From: Yamagishiella unicocca
Lineage: Eukaryota > Chlorophyta > Chlorophyceae > Chlamydomonadales > Volvocaceae
Assembly: GCA_003116995.1 (NCBI GenBank)
Contig: BDSL01000010.1
Span: forward strand, 1,612,001-1,676,000
Direction of reading: 5' to 3'
Length of the DNA stretch: 64,000 bases
Shown: one piece after another, positions 45,816 through 58,585 of the stretch
Layout of the letters: each line of letters starts with the position of its first letter
Position numbering within the stretch: position 1 is the stretch's first letter
Made by a program: the position numbers and the translations under genes
Notes under the pieces: generated by a model
The model's input: the letters and a program-made list of their open reading frames with translations, nothing else
Database searches by the model: none
Told to the model about the DNA's origin: nothing

Positions 45816-46409
45816 GCCGTTTTCGCTCCCCAGCCTAGCCACCTACATCGCAGACTAACATCGCTTCCTCGCCTGCCTACATCGCCCGAGGCCTACCTCC
45901 CGCCGTACGTCGCCCGCCGAGATCCTGCGTACGTGCACCTGCACCCCGGACGGACGGAGGGGCCACTACCGCGATGATCTGTGCTTGCAAGGGCGGGCGC
46001 GAGGGTGACCTTCCGGCAGCCGTGTTCCGTCATGCATACATGGCTGCCCACCCGCGCATGCCCACCTGCTGGTGACCATCTACAGGGTAAGGTATGTAGG
46101 TGCGGGTCCTTAGGGGCAGAATCCCAACAGCGCAGAGTTGCCTATGGATGGCCTGTCGATTGGTGTTCTGGTGGCTTGCCTTTGTTCCGGTGCACGTCGG
46201 TCTCTGTCTCCTCCGTCTTCCTCAGTGTCAGGCGATGTGCCCGATGGTTCTACCTTTTGGTCTGGAACCCACTGTAACCGTTACCACAAGCGCAGAGTAT
46301 TACACGCACGTAGTTGGGAGCGAGCTTGTCGCCGGCGGTTAATAACTTTATTTGAATGCACAATTACCAAATATTTACTGTCGTAGTCCTCCTCATTGGT
46401 GTCCCGCAG

Positions 46410-46462
46410 GTACCAGGAGAGCTCCGCACTTGGGGAAGCTACGTTGGTTGCTTGGGCAGCAA
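46410..46462 (+). other. Possible exon downstream of the 907-bp array
   Basis: The sequence GTCCCGCAG|GTACCAGG...GGCAGCAA|GTAAGC has good acceptor and donor signals around 53 bases that read VPGELRTWGSYVGCLGSK. It begins in phase 0, the phase in which the array exon would end at GAG|GTAGGC. It could therefore be a later exon of an array-derived gene. I do not recognise the peptide. Confidence 0.25.
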
Positions 46463-46602
46463 GTAAGCGGCTGCATGCCGCCGCCGTACTTTATAGCAGC
46501 CGCCACGCGCTTCTACACAGCAACCGTGCCTCTGGCTGAATTTCCTCCAGCCATGAATTCCAGTCACCGAAGTCGCCGCGGCCCTGCATTATTTACGCGC
46601 GG

Positions 46603-46690
46603 GTTCGACAACAGGCGCATGCGGCAGACACGTACGACAACAGGCGCTTGTGGCAGACACGTACGACGACAGGCGCATGCGGCAGACATG
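46603..46690. repeat. ~29-bp tandem repeat, three copies
   Basis: The unit CGACAACAGGCGCATGCGGC followed by AGACACGTA repeats three times with small changes. Confidence 0.7.
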
Positions 46691-48283
46691 ATGACGCAGC
46701 TCTACTCGCTGCTAGCGATAGCGGCGCCGCCTGTCCACGCACCCTACGGAGCCCACCACCACCTCGCTCCGTCCCCGCAAATCGCCCAGAAGCTATCTAT
46801 CCAGTGGACAGAGGCGCCTGCGTTCTCTGTGAATAAAGTGCGTGCAGTGCTCGGGCCGTTGCAGTGCTCGGGCCGTTGCCCTGGTCCATCCGCTTCGATA
46901 CGGGAGATCATCAGAGACGGCTCCTATCTGTATGTGTGCTTGACGGCAGCGGGCTGCGGCTCGCTGGGCCGTTCTTCTGCTAATGTGGCGCTGGTGGCGA
47001 CGGCGGCGGCCGCGACGGGGAGTAGTTATGTCGGCCCCGTCGTGTAGGTATGCGGCTCGGTGGAGCGAGGCGATGGCATCTATCGCTGTGCTCCGCGGCC
47101 GCTGACGCCAGCGTGCCCTGCTGGTGCGGGAGGCAGCAGGTGCGATACTTTATTATTTACAGTGGGCTTGCTGGTCGGCAGCTGAATGGTCAGGCGGCGC
47201 GTGTGGCGGCTAGATAGGAGGCGATGGGACCGATCGAGCTACGTAGCTAGATGGCAGTGTGCGTGTATCGTTCAGGAAGGGCGCTGCTGATGGGAAGAGG
47301 AGTCATGGGTGCAGCAGTGGCACGACGGCTAAACATTGACCGCATCACCAGCAGCATCAGACGGTGGAGCGCTGTCGCACAAATGGACGGCCCCGCCGGC
47401 GTCGTACGTGGCGCAATGCCTGCTGCGCGTTAACGCCGTTTCACAGTAATGCGCGCATTGGCTGAACGGTTGCCCGCCATGGTGTGCGTGCGTACCCACC
47501 GCACGTCGAGCCTGGTGACGCCATAGATATTACAGTGGGTTCCGACCAATCACGACCTCCACGTGATGTCCGGACCGAGAGCCATCGGGCAATATATGTG
47601 TCGCCGACCATTGAAGTAGAGGAAAGGACGGAAGGACAGAGGGTCCGGTAGTGGTGACATATAGCGTAGGGCGGGCCTGGTCGCCACTGGCGCCGGTGTG
47701 TGTGTGCAATAATGTCACTGCCGGTGACATGGGGACCAATAATGGCGTAATATGCCACACATTTAAATGGAGGGGAAGGGGGGGATTGTGGAAGGAGTGG
47801 CGAGGGTTGTCGTGCAGTCGGCCAAGGACGACGACGCATAATCATCAGCACGTTGCACACGCAGCCTCCAGCTGATAAGTACCGGGAAACCCCGCGTCCC
47901 AGCCAAGAAACATCGGTGCCTTATTAGCGCATTGACCCATCTGGCACTGCGGAACATAGCAATAGTCTTCGTTACAGTGGACTCCAGACCCGAAGGTAAG
48001 CGGGCACATCATTCTGACACTGATAACCTTTGGAACCAGCACAAATTCGAAGGGCTGGCGCCAACCGGCACTGGCGACGGTGGCCAAGTCTTTGCCGCCT
48101 GAAAAGCTCGGCGTTGCTTACCGGTATGCCCTCGGGGGCCGTGGGGGTATGATGTTACCTGGATGCTCTCCTAGCTCCCTGTTACTTGGATGCTCTCCTA
48201 TCTCCCTGGGCGTATCATGTGTCCCTGTGAGCGCGGTGACTGAAGGCACGCTGGCTGGCGCGGAGGTTCGGGAGGGGGGGCTG

Positions 48284-48341
48284 GGCGACGGACGGAGGGG
48301 GACTGGGCGACGGACGGAGGGGGACTGGGCGACGGACGGGG
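48284..48341. repeat. Short tandem repeat of GGGCGACGGACGGAGGGGGAC type
   Basis: Three adjacent copies of a ~21-bp G-rich unit. No function is visible. Confidence 0.7.
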
Positions 48342-49704
48342 CGATCAGAAGCCTGCGTTCATGCCCCGGCAAATAAGGAACTGCGCACTGTTTTTTCCGT
48401 TTCGACCTGACCGGTGCAGCTTGCTGTCGGAGGAGCTCGCCCGAATGGGGGCGAGACTGCTGGTCGTCTGGATTGGTTCTTCGGTTTCATGCGAGCGGCG
48501 GGCCGCGTCTGGGCTGTCCTGGGCAGGATGCGGATGAAAGAACCCGGCGACCGTCACTGTGCTTCATACGGTGCCGGTGGTGTCCAACGAGGAGCGTGCG
48601 TCTAGCCGCGCATGCTGCGCGAGCTGCCGCACAGCGGGGAGGTTTTGCGGGAGCTGTTTTAAGTGCCTCGGCATTGTTGTCCCTATGCCGACACGATGAA
48701 CCAAGAGCGTCAGGAAACGTCCCTCTGACAGGGATAGCTGGATTCCATCTACCTGCCCATTACCAAGCTGCTGTGGCACGCCGACGTCCACATGTACTCA
48801 TTGGTGCAGCAACGACGTGTTCCTTGGTGCAGCACCCACATGTGCTCTTTAGTGGTGTCGCTTCAGTATGTGTTCCATGGTATAGACCATATAGACACGG
48901 ACGCCTGCGGCTATTCCTGGTTTACAGCGCTATGTTTTGTCTGGTTGGGACAATACACACCCCGTGAAACTCCTGCAACTTGCTCAGGCGAGGCGCAGGA
49001 ATGCAGGTTCTGCGTGTCATGCTGAAGTGCACAATCCAGTGCTCACATACGGTACATCTTTTTTGTAGTAAACGGGGTAAACAAGTTCTCTGACCACATC
49101 GGCAACATTCGTATTGCTTTACACAGCCGCCTCATCCGCAGCCTCCAGCGAGACGTTTCCAATGATACTGAGGGCCCGCAGAATTGTCCCGTCGCCCCGA
49201 AACCCCAACCGCAAACCAGGTTCCTTGCTTGCTGTAACTATGCCAGCAAACCTTCGCCGGCACGCTATTACAGACTAGATTTGCCATAACACTGTTATAG
49301 GAAAGAAAGCCTTGTGATTTGTCGCAATCCTGTGGGCCCCACGGAATGCCGGGTTCCAGCTAAAGGGCTGTAGTTTGTTAGTATGTCAGGGCGCGTAGCG
49401 TTAAGCTTTGCTTTATATGTTTTTTTCTACATGAATTGCTGAGCAGCTCTATGACTCAGGGAACCTGTGGAAGTATGACTCAGGGAACCTGTGGAAGTAC
49501 GTCAAGAGCCCTAGAGCCGGCCGCTTTGTTCCCAAAGCTGGCCGCAACATTTCATGAGAATTTGTTGTAACTTCAAGCATTACTGGAGAGGAGGCTGGGT
49601 GCGAGCATGACCCCAGTCCACACCCGCAGTCGACTGAGTGTTTCAATTCCACACCGAATAACGTCACCGAGCTCCTGTAGTCACAACTAAGGCGGAAAGG
49701 CTGG

Positions 49705-52700
49705 ATGGAAAACTCTTTACCGAGCTGTGGTGTCGGCGATATGCTCGCGAACTCACGCGATGGAGCTATTGCGGTTCTCCAGGCAGCCATCAGCAAGCTA
49801 GAAGAAGCGAACGCCTTCCTTACAGCTGATAATATGCGTCTGCGGCTGGAAAAAGCCGCTTTTCAGGAAGGTGCGACCACAGTCGCAGAGGCTCATAGCG
49901 TGGATATACGCGGTCTGCAAGCGCAGCTGAAGGAGGCTCATGAAACCCAACATGCTCTTGAGATGCAACTACTGGAGCTTGGCCGGAGCAACTTGCAGGG
50001 TGGCTCGTACGGCGGCTTTGCACCTGTCGGCCCTCTTGGCCTTGACGAAGGTGAGGAGTGTGCATGGCATGCACGGGCCAACCACTGCGCGAGATAAGTA
50101 ATAACGGACGATGAACACGACCCTGTGTGTTCGAGGGGGCTCCCAGCGTGTTTGCGGCATTATGCGCAAAGCTGCCTCAAGGCTACTGGTGATCAAAGTG
50201 GCATCTGCAGTGGGCGCACCTTCATCACGTTTAGAGATGCCCCTGGAGTGTCCTTTGGCCTTCCCTGGTCGGGCGGAGTTGTAATCGAAGCATGGAAAAC
50301 AGCTATAGGATTGAGCATGCCAAGGGGCAAGCTGCTTCTCCCAACCACATACGGATGCTGCTGGCATTCCGTGTTGGGGTTATTCTAACCGGCTTTGCGA
50401 GGGTGCAGCCACGCGGGTGACGTCATGCGTCTCAAGTGCTGCCCAGGAGTTGGCTAATGGCTAGGCTCAACTTGATGTTAGTTCCACCAGCGGACTTGGT
50501 ACGTCTGTGAATAAAGTACAATCCGCCGCGGGATTTCCTGAGCTGCGCCGGTTTGGATACTGTGGGGCAGATGTCTGGTGACCGCGGCTTGCTGCGCGTC
50601 CTGCCCATCCCCAGGATTTGCTTTGACCGCGACATCTAAGCTCCTTGCCCTGTGCCGCCCGTGTCCTGAAACGCAGTGTTTTTGTCGCCAGAGGAGCAGC
50701 AGCGGCTGGCGGGGGGCGGCACCGGCCCCACCACTTGCTTCTATCCGCCACTGCCGCCCTCCGCTTGTGGCGGGGCAGGGCTTCGCGGCGTCACGCTAGA
50801 CAGCGTACGACAGGTTGCGGAGCGGGCTGACCTCAAGGCGAGTCCGTGCTGGATGAGGGGCTTGGGGCGAGTGGGGCAGCACCGTTTGAGCTCGTGTTGT
50901 AGAGGCCGTGCGCTGTGTGTTTTGGCGCGTCCATCGACCCACACCAGCAAGGTAACCATGTTTCAGCTCGCCTTTTAAACCGCACCCTCACACCACCTCA
51001 CCCACAGCGCACAACGCACCACCCACAATTTGCAACCCGCAACCGTCAACCCACCTTCGAGCCCTGGCCCATGCGTTGCGAGTGCCCACTGTGCCTTGCT
51101 GTATCTGCACCGCCGCAGGTTACACTGTCCGTGCTCGAAGCTGTAGGTGAACTCAGTGAACGAGCGCCCTTTGGCCCTTGGGGCCGACGGGTTCTGTATG
51201 TGTCTACGGAGCATTGCAGGTTTGTAGCTAGATAGGGCTTGCTGGCGGGTCCTTAGGCAATGACTGGGCGGGCCATCTGTCTGCATCGTGTCATGTGCAG
51301 GCTATTGCTGCTTGTGCGGCGGCTACCACCTCCACCCTCGTTTCCACCTTCATCGTTGCCGCCTCCTCCGCCACTGCGGCTGCAGGATGATGGGCTGCAC
51401 CAGCATGGAAGCCGCTATTCGCAAGATGGCGGAGTCCATGGGCGCTAACTCGGCCATCCGGTTGGTGCCTTCGTGGGCGGGGCAGGGAAGGAAAGGGCAG
51501 GGTTGACGGGGCGGGGCGGGACCGACAAGTCAGCACACATGCATGCCACGGATGGTGAACATATATGCATGTAGGAAGTGACTATTCCAATGCGGGACCA
51601 CTGTCACGGGGCCAGGATGCGTACATTGCGGGCCCTATGTCCAGTAAGGGCCTACTCCCCACGCGATCCTAAGGGGGTCGGGGTTGGTCCCCTTTGGATC
51701 CGCTATCAGAAGGGATTAACAGCTCCCATGCATGCGTGTACATACCAACACACACGCTGTGCCGTGCCCTGCCTCCGGCCGGCACCCTTTGCGGACGTGG
51801 TCCAGCCTGAGCTCTAATGAGGGCAAACGCCGTCGTGTACGGCCCTTACTGCGCTGCTGTCAGGTTGAGCGTCATCGGCTTCCTGAAGCTGCTGCTGGTG
51901 GGAGGCGACACGGCCCCAGTCATCCTCCGCAACGTCATCTACCACACGGACCGGCCAGCAGAGCTGTTCTGTATGTGGTGAGTCTGTGGCGGCATGCAGA
52001 GCAAATGGGAAGAAGCAGGTTTTGTGCCTTCTATCCCATGTGGCTGGTGCGAGGCTATGGTGGGAGGTAGTTGCAACTCAGTGACGCGGCGATCAATTCG
52101 GGACCTTCATTCGATCAGCTACGTTACGCTGGGGTCAAGCTTTGCTGAGTGACTGGCTGTGAAAATGAACTGATCAGCGGTCAGTTAGGCTTCGCAGTCG
52201 CTGCTGTACGGGCGGTGTTTCATAGTCCGGGGAGGGGAGTATTTCGTGCCCTCGTTGCCGTACAGTTAAACGGCGTAGCAGCGATCAGTACCCGGTCAAG
52301 CGGCAGCCGCCCATCTTGCTGACAACATGACGTGCGCCCAATCGTCCAATCGTCGATCCTTGTACACCTTCCTCCTTAGGCTCCATCCAGTCATTATCTA
52401 CAATGAGCTGAGTGGAGGCGGTGAGGGCGGAGGCGGTGAGGGTGGAGGCGATGAGGGCGGAGGCGGCGCAATGGACGGCGGCGCCCGGCCGTCTGGTGAG
52501 AGCGCGGGGCTGGGGCTGGGACTGGGGACTGCAGCTGAGTGTGCCTGAAAACGAGGCCGCACATTTCAGGACTGCTGGCATCTTTCCCCTGGCTGCAGGT
52601 GCAGGACAGGCACCAGACGCACCTCCAACGGCGGAGACCCCCAGGTACCGTACCGTAGTGGAGCTGTCCGGTCTGAGCGGGAGGTCGTCCAATCTTGTAT

Positions 52701-55700
52701 ATGTACGGGTTGATGCGACATGATCGTACGACATGATGGTGTGTGTTGCTGGTCTGAGAAGGGCGGTGGGGTCGTCCGGTTGGCATTGGTGCCTAGCATA
52801 AGCGTGTGCTTCCACCAATCCATTTGACAGCCCCGTGGGTCACTGCGTGCCTCGCCACCCGGGGGACCTCACCCTGGGGTTCGCCTCGCTCATATCGCCT
52901 CCTATGCCCCTCAATGCACCTGTACGGGGCCTTATCGTATGCCTCCAACTGCTTTTGCTGTCCTTGCCGGCGAAAGTAAATCGGCGCTTCCCTTCCTCCT
53001 CCTCCTCCTCCTCCTCCTCCTCCTCCTCCTCCTCCTCCTCCTTCCTGGCGCAACTACTCCGCACCCTCCTGCGATCGCTCCCGGCTGTGCGCCTTCCTCT
53101 GCCGCGGCAGGCTGGGCTACCTGACGTTCACCGACACCAGCGACTCGGCGGCCCGACTGTACGAGGGCATGATGCGAGACCACATGGGCCTCAAGTACAC
53201 GCCCAACCCCGTCACGATGGTGGATGCCGAGGGCGTCGTGATGGTGCAGAACGCAGCCAGCTCCTCCGCCATCGGTACCCACGGGTGCGTGTATGGCACT
53301 GTAGCGCCTGCCCCACCGGCCGTACCCATGCGTGGGTGTACGGCACTGTAGCGCCCGCCACACCGGCCGTACCCACGGGTGGGTGTACGGCACTGTAGCG
53401 CCCGCCCCACCGGCCGTGCATCCCGAATCATGCGCGAGGAGCGGAGGGGCCCAGTGCTGCACTGGCCCGGGTGCAAATGATACATGGAAGGGTGTGGGAT
53501 ATAAGCCGGTACGCGGACGGGACGGGACGGGCCCGGCTGACCCAACATGTCGCTGGGGGTCTCAACCCGTGCCTTGCTCCTAGGGCCACGTGTCGTACAT
53601 CTGCGCGGCTCTTTCCCACCCTCAGCCAGCATGTTTCCCACCCTCAGCCAGCATGGGGTCCTCCCTGGACGTGCGCACCCCGGTCGCAGGTACGAGGCTC
53701 GGCTCCCCGGCAGCGCCCGCTTCAACTACCTGTCGCAGCTCTTCTGCAGCGACCCCTCGGCGCTCGAGGACATGCGCGCGGTCACGGCCACCGGGCGCAC
53801 CTGGTCTCGCCGCCTGTGCATCAGCGACAGCCCCGCGCTGCGCATGTGGCTCGAACTGCGAGATGGCGAGGAGAGGTGGCACGACGTGCAGGTCAGGGCT
53901 GGGTGGCGGGCAGGGCAAGGAGACTGGAGTGGGGCTGGGTGGCGGCACCTGCAATGCAGCGGACAAGACTGTGGTGCACCATTCCCTGCCCTTGTATTGA
54001 GTCACACACCCAATATGTCGGTTGTCCCGGCGGTCGCCTGCTGCGCAGCTCCCTCTCTCACCCTTAGCTGTAACCGTGCTCCCATCCTGCTGCTCCGCCC
54101 GTGCACTTCATCGGCGGCCCTTAGATCTCGCGGCTGCGTGATCCGATCTACCTGACCCCGTCTTTCATAGTGGCGGAGACCGACGTCACCGCCACCGTGC
54201 TGGCGCAGCGGCAGGTGGCTCACCTGCACCGGCAGCAGCAGGCGCTGCTCAAACAGATCCTGCCGCAACAGGTGAGGCGCTCTGGGCGGACAAGGGGCGG
54301 GGTCGCGGTGTGAACATGTCCGGAAGTGGGCACGTCCAGTTCAGGGTTGGAAACGTACGGCGGGGTGTGATCCAGGGTCGGCTGGGTTTCCTGGGGTCGC
54401 CGCACGACAGGGCACAACAACGGTGCTGGAGGTTCCGCTCGCTGCCGTACGTTGTGTCGCAGGTAATTGACGTCATGCTAGTGGACACGGACGAGGCAGC
54501 CGAAGCCGACCAGGACGGGTATGACAGCGCCCGCAGCACTCGCAGCAACCTTCCGACAGGTAGCAGTGACGCCAACAGTTCCAACTTCACGGCAATGATG
54601 GACGCCTTCACTTCCGCATCCACGCCACCGACCACGCCCGGGACAACGCCGACCGGAACCCCCACCGCCTGCCAAGCTGAAGCGGCGCCCATGGTGTTCT
54701 CTCCGCAGCGCGCGGCACAGCACCCGCACCGCCCTTCGCAGCACCGGCTCTCAATGTCCAACCTTCGTTTAGGGAGCGGATCCTGGGGTGCGGCAGCGGA
54801 TGCGGCTGGGATGGCCAATGGATCCGTCCTGCTGATGATGCCGGATGGATCCACGCAGCCGCTGGATCTCATGATGGACGACACCAGCGACAGCGACAGC
54901 GCCATCCAGCTGACGCGCCGCCAGGTCATGTCGTTGGCCACGTGGCACGACCAGGTCACCGTCCTCTTCGCGGATAGTGAGTATTGGTTGTGGGGCGGCT
55001 GGAGTGGGGCGGTTAAGGAGGCGGCGCGTGGTGGGGGCAGTGGGTGCGTATGGGGGCGATGCCGGACTGTGGCGGCCGGCTTGCACAGGGCGCGGTAATG
55101 GTACGGCTGCCAGCCGGACCTAGTGGGCAGCAGATGGCAGATGCTGGTACTTGCGTGCCCACCCTTCCTTTCGCAGCTCAAGATTCACTCCTTTCTGCTC
55201 CTCGCTGTCGTACTCCCGCAGTCAAGGGCTTCACGACGATGTCTCAGCAGCTGCATCCCGCCCGGGTGATGCTCTTCCTGGACACCCTCTACAACGCCTT
55301 CGACCTGCTGCTGGACGAGTTCGGCTGCTACAAGGTGTGGCGAAGTAGGGTGCACGGGGCCGGTAACTAGCGCAACTAGCACAGGGAGTGGACGCCCTGT
55401 GTAGCCAGTTGAGGGCTTACGTGTTCATTGCGGGTGGCATGTAATACCGCGGAAGCCGAAACAGCCCTAGCTATTACTACTACTACAACCCTAGCTGCTA
55501 CTACTACACCCCTAGCTACTACTACACCCCTAGCTACTACTACACCCCTAGCTTACAACTACAACCCTAGCTATTACTACACCCCTAGCTACTACACACA
55601 GGTGATTGACGGTATGTGCCCCTCATGCCCCTTTTCCCCTCCCGCACGTCTCTTCATCGACCAGGTGGAGACCATTGGAGGTGAGTGATGGGTCGGCTGC

Positions 55701-56883
55701 AACCACCAAAGACGGGTACATCTCTGCGCAAGGAGGTACAGGCGGGGGCTCGCACCTGATGTTTTCAAGCGTTGTATACACGAAACACAATGCAATCGTT
55801 ATGACTGGTGCATGTGAGTGATTGCGTTGTTTCATGCCGGCGTATGGCTCAAGTAAGGCCTCTGTCATCCCAAGCTTCTCTAACAAGCGGTGCTGTGCCA
55901 CTGCCTCCCCGCCCTACTTGCTTGCCTGCGCCCATCCGCCGTCGCGCCCACGCAGACTGCTACATGGTATGCGGCGGCCTCTTTGCGCGGCCCGGCCACG
56001 GTGACGAGATGCTGCTGGGCGGCTTCGACCCCAACCACGCGGCCAAGGTGCTTCGTTTCGCGCAGCAGATGATCAGTGTGGCCTCGCGGCTGCGCACTCC
56101 GCTTGGCGACCCGGTGCAGCTGCGCATCGGGGTGCACAGCGGGCCTTGCATGAGCGGAGTGGTGGGCCGCCGCATGCCGCGCTTCTGCCTCTTCGGCGAC
56201 ACCATCAACACCGCCAGTCGCATGGAGAGCACGGGCGTGCCGGGGCAGGTACACGCCAGCGAGGTGAGGCGAGCGCAGTGGGGTGGGAACTGGGGGAGCT
56301 GCAGGAGCTTTGCCGCAAGTGGTAATCGGAGGACGAAGTTGACCACCACCGAGACCACGATCCATGTTTGGCTGCCCCTATGCTCTCCTTTGTAACACCA
56401 CGCTGACGTCTCATCCTTGCGGACCCCCGGCATACAGGCCACAACGGCCCTGCTGCCCGACGAGCCGTGGGAGGCACGCGGGCAAGGAATTGACATCAAG
56501 GGCAAGGGGCTCATGAAGGTGGGCGAATCGGGGACGTGGTGTGGCAGGGGGTGGCTAGGCGGGTGACCCTGTTGGTGTGCCTTGCGCGGACCGCATGATA
56601 GGAATTGTAATGGTTAGATCGCTCGGCTTATGGGAAGGTATCATTATGTCCCAACTGTTTCCCTGTCCGCCGCTGTGCACGTTTGAGCTGAAACCTACCA
56701 GTCGGTCGCACCCGGTCTACACCATTGACTGTTGACGTGTGTGCATCCCGCCGACACCCTCCGCTGCCCTGCCAGACGTTCCTGTGGGGCGGGGACCTGG
56801 CGTGCATGTGCCACAGGACCCGGGATCGCGTCATCAGCGCCATTGCTGGCGTCCGCCCTCCCGCTCCCACTGAGACAGCATAA
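49705..56883 (+). CDS. PAS-domain guanylate cyclase, copy B
   Basis: Paralogue of copy A with the same 14-exon plan. Exons: 49705-50050, 50677-50837, 51119-51219, 51386-51460, 51864-51977, 53111-53284, 53690-53891, 54125-54271, 54463-54976, 55222-55334, 55665-55680, 55956-56263, 56438-56518, 56776-56883. They sum to 2,460 nt, 819 residues, with no stops. Residues 1-115 look coiled-coil, the PAS-like part is about 298-392, a Gln-rich helix (about 420-440) follows, and the cyclase domain is about 605-784. Both metal Asp, the Glu/Cys guanine pair and Asn/Arg are present. Intron 2 has a GC-AG border (AAG|GCGAGT), also seen in copy A. The 16-nt exon 11 encodes only VETIG plus one base. A second in-frame ATG at 49741 aligns with the start chosen for copy A and may be the real one. 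It lacks the Ty3 insertion and the big minisatellite of copy A. The activating ligand of the PAS domain is unknown. Confidence 0.87.
52996..53043. repeat. (TCC)n microsatellite in intron 5 of copy B
   Basis: About 15 triplets ahead of exon 6, longer than the equivalent run in copy A. Confidence 0.85.
53275..53420 (+). repeat. 47-bp tandem repeat spanning the exon 6 splice donor of copy B
   Basis: Three units as in copy A. The second unit reads CATGC|GTGGGT, so its donor-like site differs from copy A. Confidence 0.75.
55455..55605. repeat. CTA-rich repeat (CTAGCTACTACTACACCC type) in intron 10 of copy B
   Basis: Irregular 16-21-bp units, also present in shorter form in copy A at about 18330-18420. 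They lie just before the mini-exon. Confidence 0.7.
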
Positions 56884-57660
56884 CATTCTTCGTGACTGCT
56901 GTCAAACAGTAACAATATGCACGACAGAGAAGTTGAGCCGTACAGCTCCCTTCATTGTACGACTTCATTGTACGCTGTGTACTTGGCGGTCGAGCGAAGG
57001 CCGGCCTCGCAAACCCCTCGTGATGGGATTAGTAAGCAACTTCTGGTGGCAGGGCCCTGCCGTGGCATGCCAACATCGTTGTTTATTGCATGTGCTGAAT
57101 GTACAATTCATGGGGCCATCTTGAACTGTGGTTTCGGAGCCTTGAGGCACGTATGGCACGAGCAACGGCGCCGTGCACAGGCCATATGGGCGCACCCTAT
57201 GGTCTACCGCGGTTTCCTCGCGCTTGCAAAGGTTGCTTCGTTCCGAACGGAACTTTAGGAGAGTCTCCACGCTGATGTATCGTACGGAACCTTGAGATGG
57301 CTGGAGCACGGCTGCCTGCCTGCGTATGGCGGTGGCCTGTTCGATGCCCCAACTGAGTTGGCCACAGCCCTGCATGTCCATTTCCTAGGGCCGGTTCCGC
57401 CCGCAGCCGTAAGAAACCGCGTTAAACAATGTCGATTGAACCACCTGAGCGTCCGCTTCTACTGACGGAGCGCCATGGACTATGCCCGGCACCGGCAGTA
57501 TTGTGGCGGTTCTGATGGCCTCTGGTTTGCCTGTATGAGCAGTGACACCACTTCATGACGTGCGCAGGCATCGGAATGGCCGCGGAAACACGCTGCAATG
57601 CGGCTTTTGGTTGATTGCGATACTCCGGAAGCATGGGCCTGAGGCTGCCGAGGGTGGTGA
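56884..57660. repeat. 3' flank of cyclase copy B, homologous to the flank of copy A
   Basis: It matches 19765-20680 in order, with more indels than the genes themselves. This marks the right limit of the A/B duplication near 57660. Confidence 0.7.
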
Positions 57661-58585
57661 AGTTGGGGCAACTCTTATGTTCGTGGGAAATTTTTCAAGA
57701 AGCACCGTTGCAGCATCAAGGGTGCGTGGCATTGCATTTATTGAGGCCCGTCACATCCAGGCCCGTGTGGTTAATACCTTCAAACACACCTCGCCATCTT
57801 CGCACACTGTTGAAAACCCCGGCCGCCCAATCCGGCCCAAGCTGCTCTTCCATATATATCGCTCAACACATTACTTTTATTGAGTCGACCATTACTGGTG
57901 GCAACCATAGGATTAATGCGTGTAACTGACACGAAATTGGTTTCGCGTCCAGCTATTGCCGTACTCTGGCAGGCACACTCCCGCATCCAAGTACGACAAA
58001 GCAGCTCCACGAGCCTCTAGCTCTTCTGAGCCTATCTGGACCTTACGGGCCCGTAGGGAAAAAACATATGTTAGCTGTATAGCTCGCGTCTGCAGGTTGA
58101 AATTGCTTCCTGCAATGCGATTAAATTCGGCCTTTGTGTCGTGCCGTCAATTGCAAACTGCGTATGCGCTCCGCCCACGTGAGGCACTTCGGTCATCTGA
58201 ACGCCCCCAACCCCCCCAACAGAAATGCTAGAAACGCCAGAGGACGCTCCCAGCCTCTCACCTGGCAGTCCTATCAAGCATGACATTGCTGCAAGACTGA
58301 CGAATGGAGGCATTTGCCCTCATCATCGCACTCCGCAGGTTTCGCTTCCTGCCCTGTCCTGCCTCCTCTCACACACACTGCCGCATCTGTCCTACTAGGA
58401 ACAGCGCGCCAATAACCAAGGAAAAGGTGGTTGCATAGATAACAACCGTACAAAGTGAAACCCACAGCGGAAAAAGGTCGTCATCCGACAGTTCTTCGTT
58501 GTGTAAGGCCACTAGTCGGCGCTCTCATACAGCGCTCGGATGCGGGTCGTCCTCCTGTTCGTGCATGCCGTATCCACCAACATAC
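57660..58585. other. Tail-to-tail interval between cyclase copies B and C; no gene seen
   Basis: The convergent 3' ends of copies B and C face each other here. No recognisable coding sequence. Confidence 0.5.

Larger units (their letters stand above)
45816..49704. other. Region between the array and cyclase copy B; no confirmed gene
   Basis: From 45830 to 46060 there is a decayed relative of the array unit without the Ser-Pro run (ATTAMICACKGGREG is readable). Small repeats occur at 46603-46690 and 48284-48341. A 27-bp direct duplication (CTATGACTCAGGGAACCTGT core) lies at about 49450-49500. The rest shows no family I recognise. Confidence 0.5.

Noticed and set aside
46648..46836. Candidate exon reading HDDAALLAASDSG or, in another frame, MTQLYSLLAIAAPP
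   Set aside because: Two frames are equally plausible, one ends in a stop and the other at a weak donor, and neither matches a family I know.
55600..55618. Possible extra mini-exon GTGATTGACG in cyclase intron 10 (also in A and C)
   Set aside because: Adding it would break the phase between the exon ending CYK and the exon VETIG. The conserved sequence is more likely part of the intron or a branch region.
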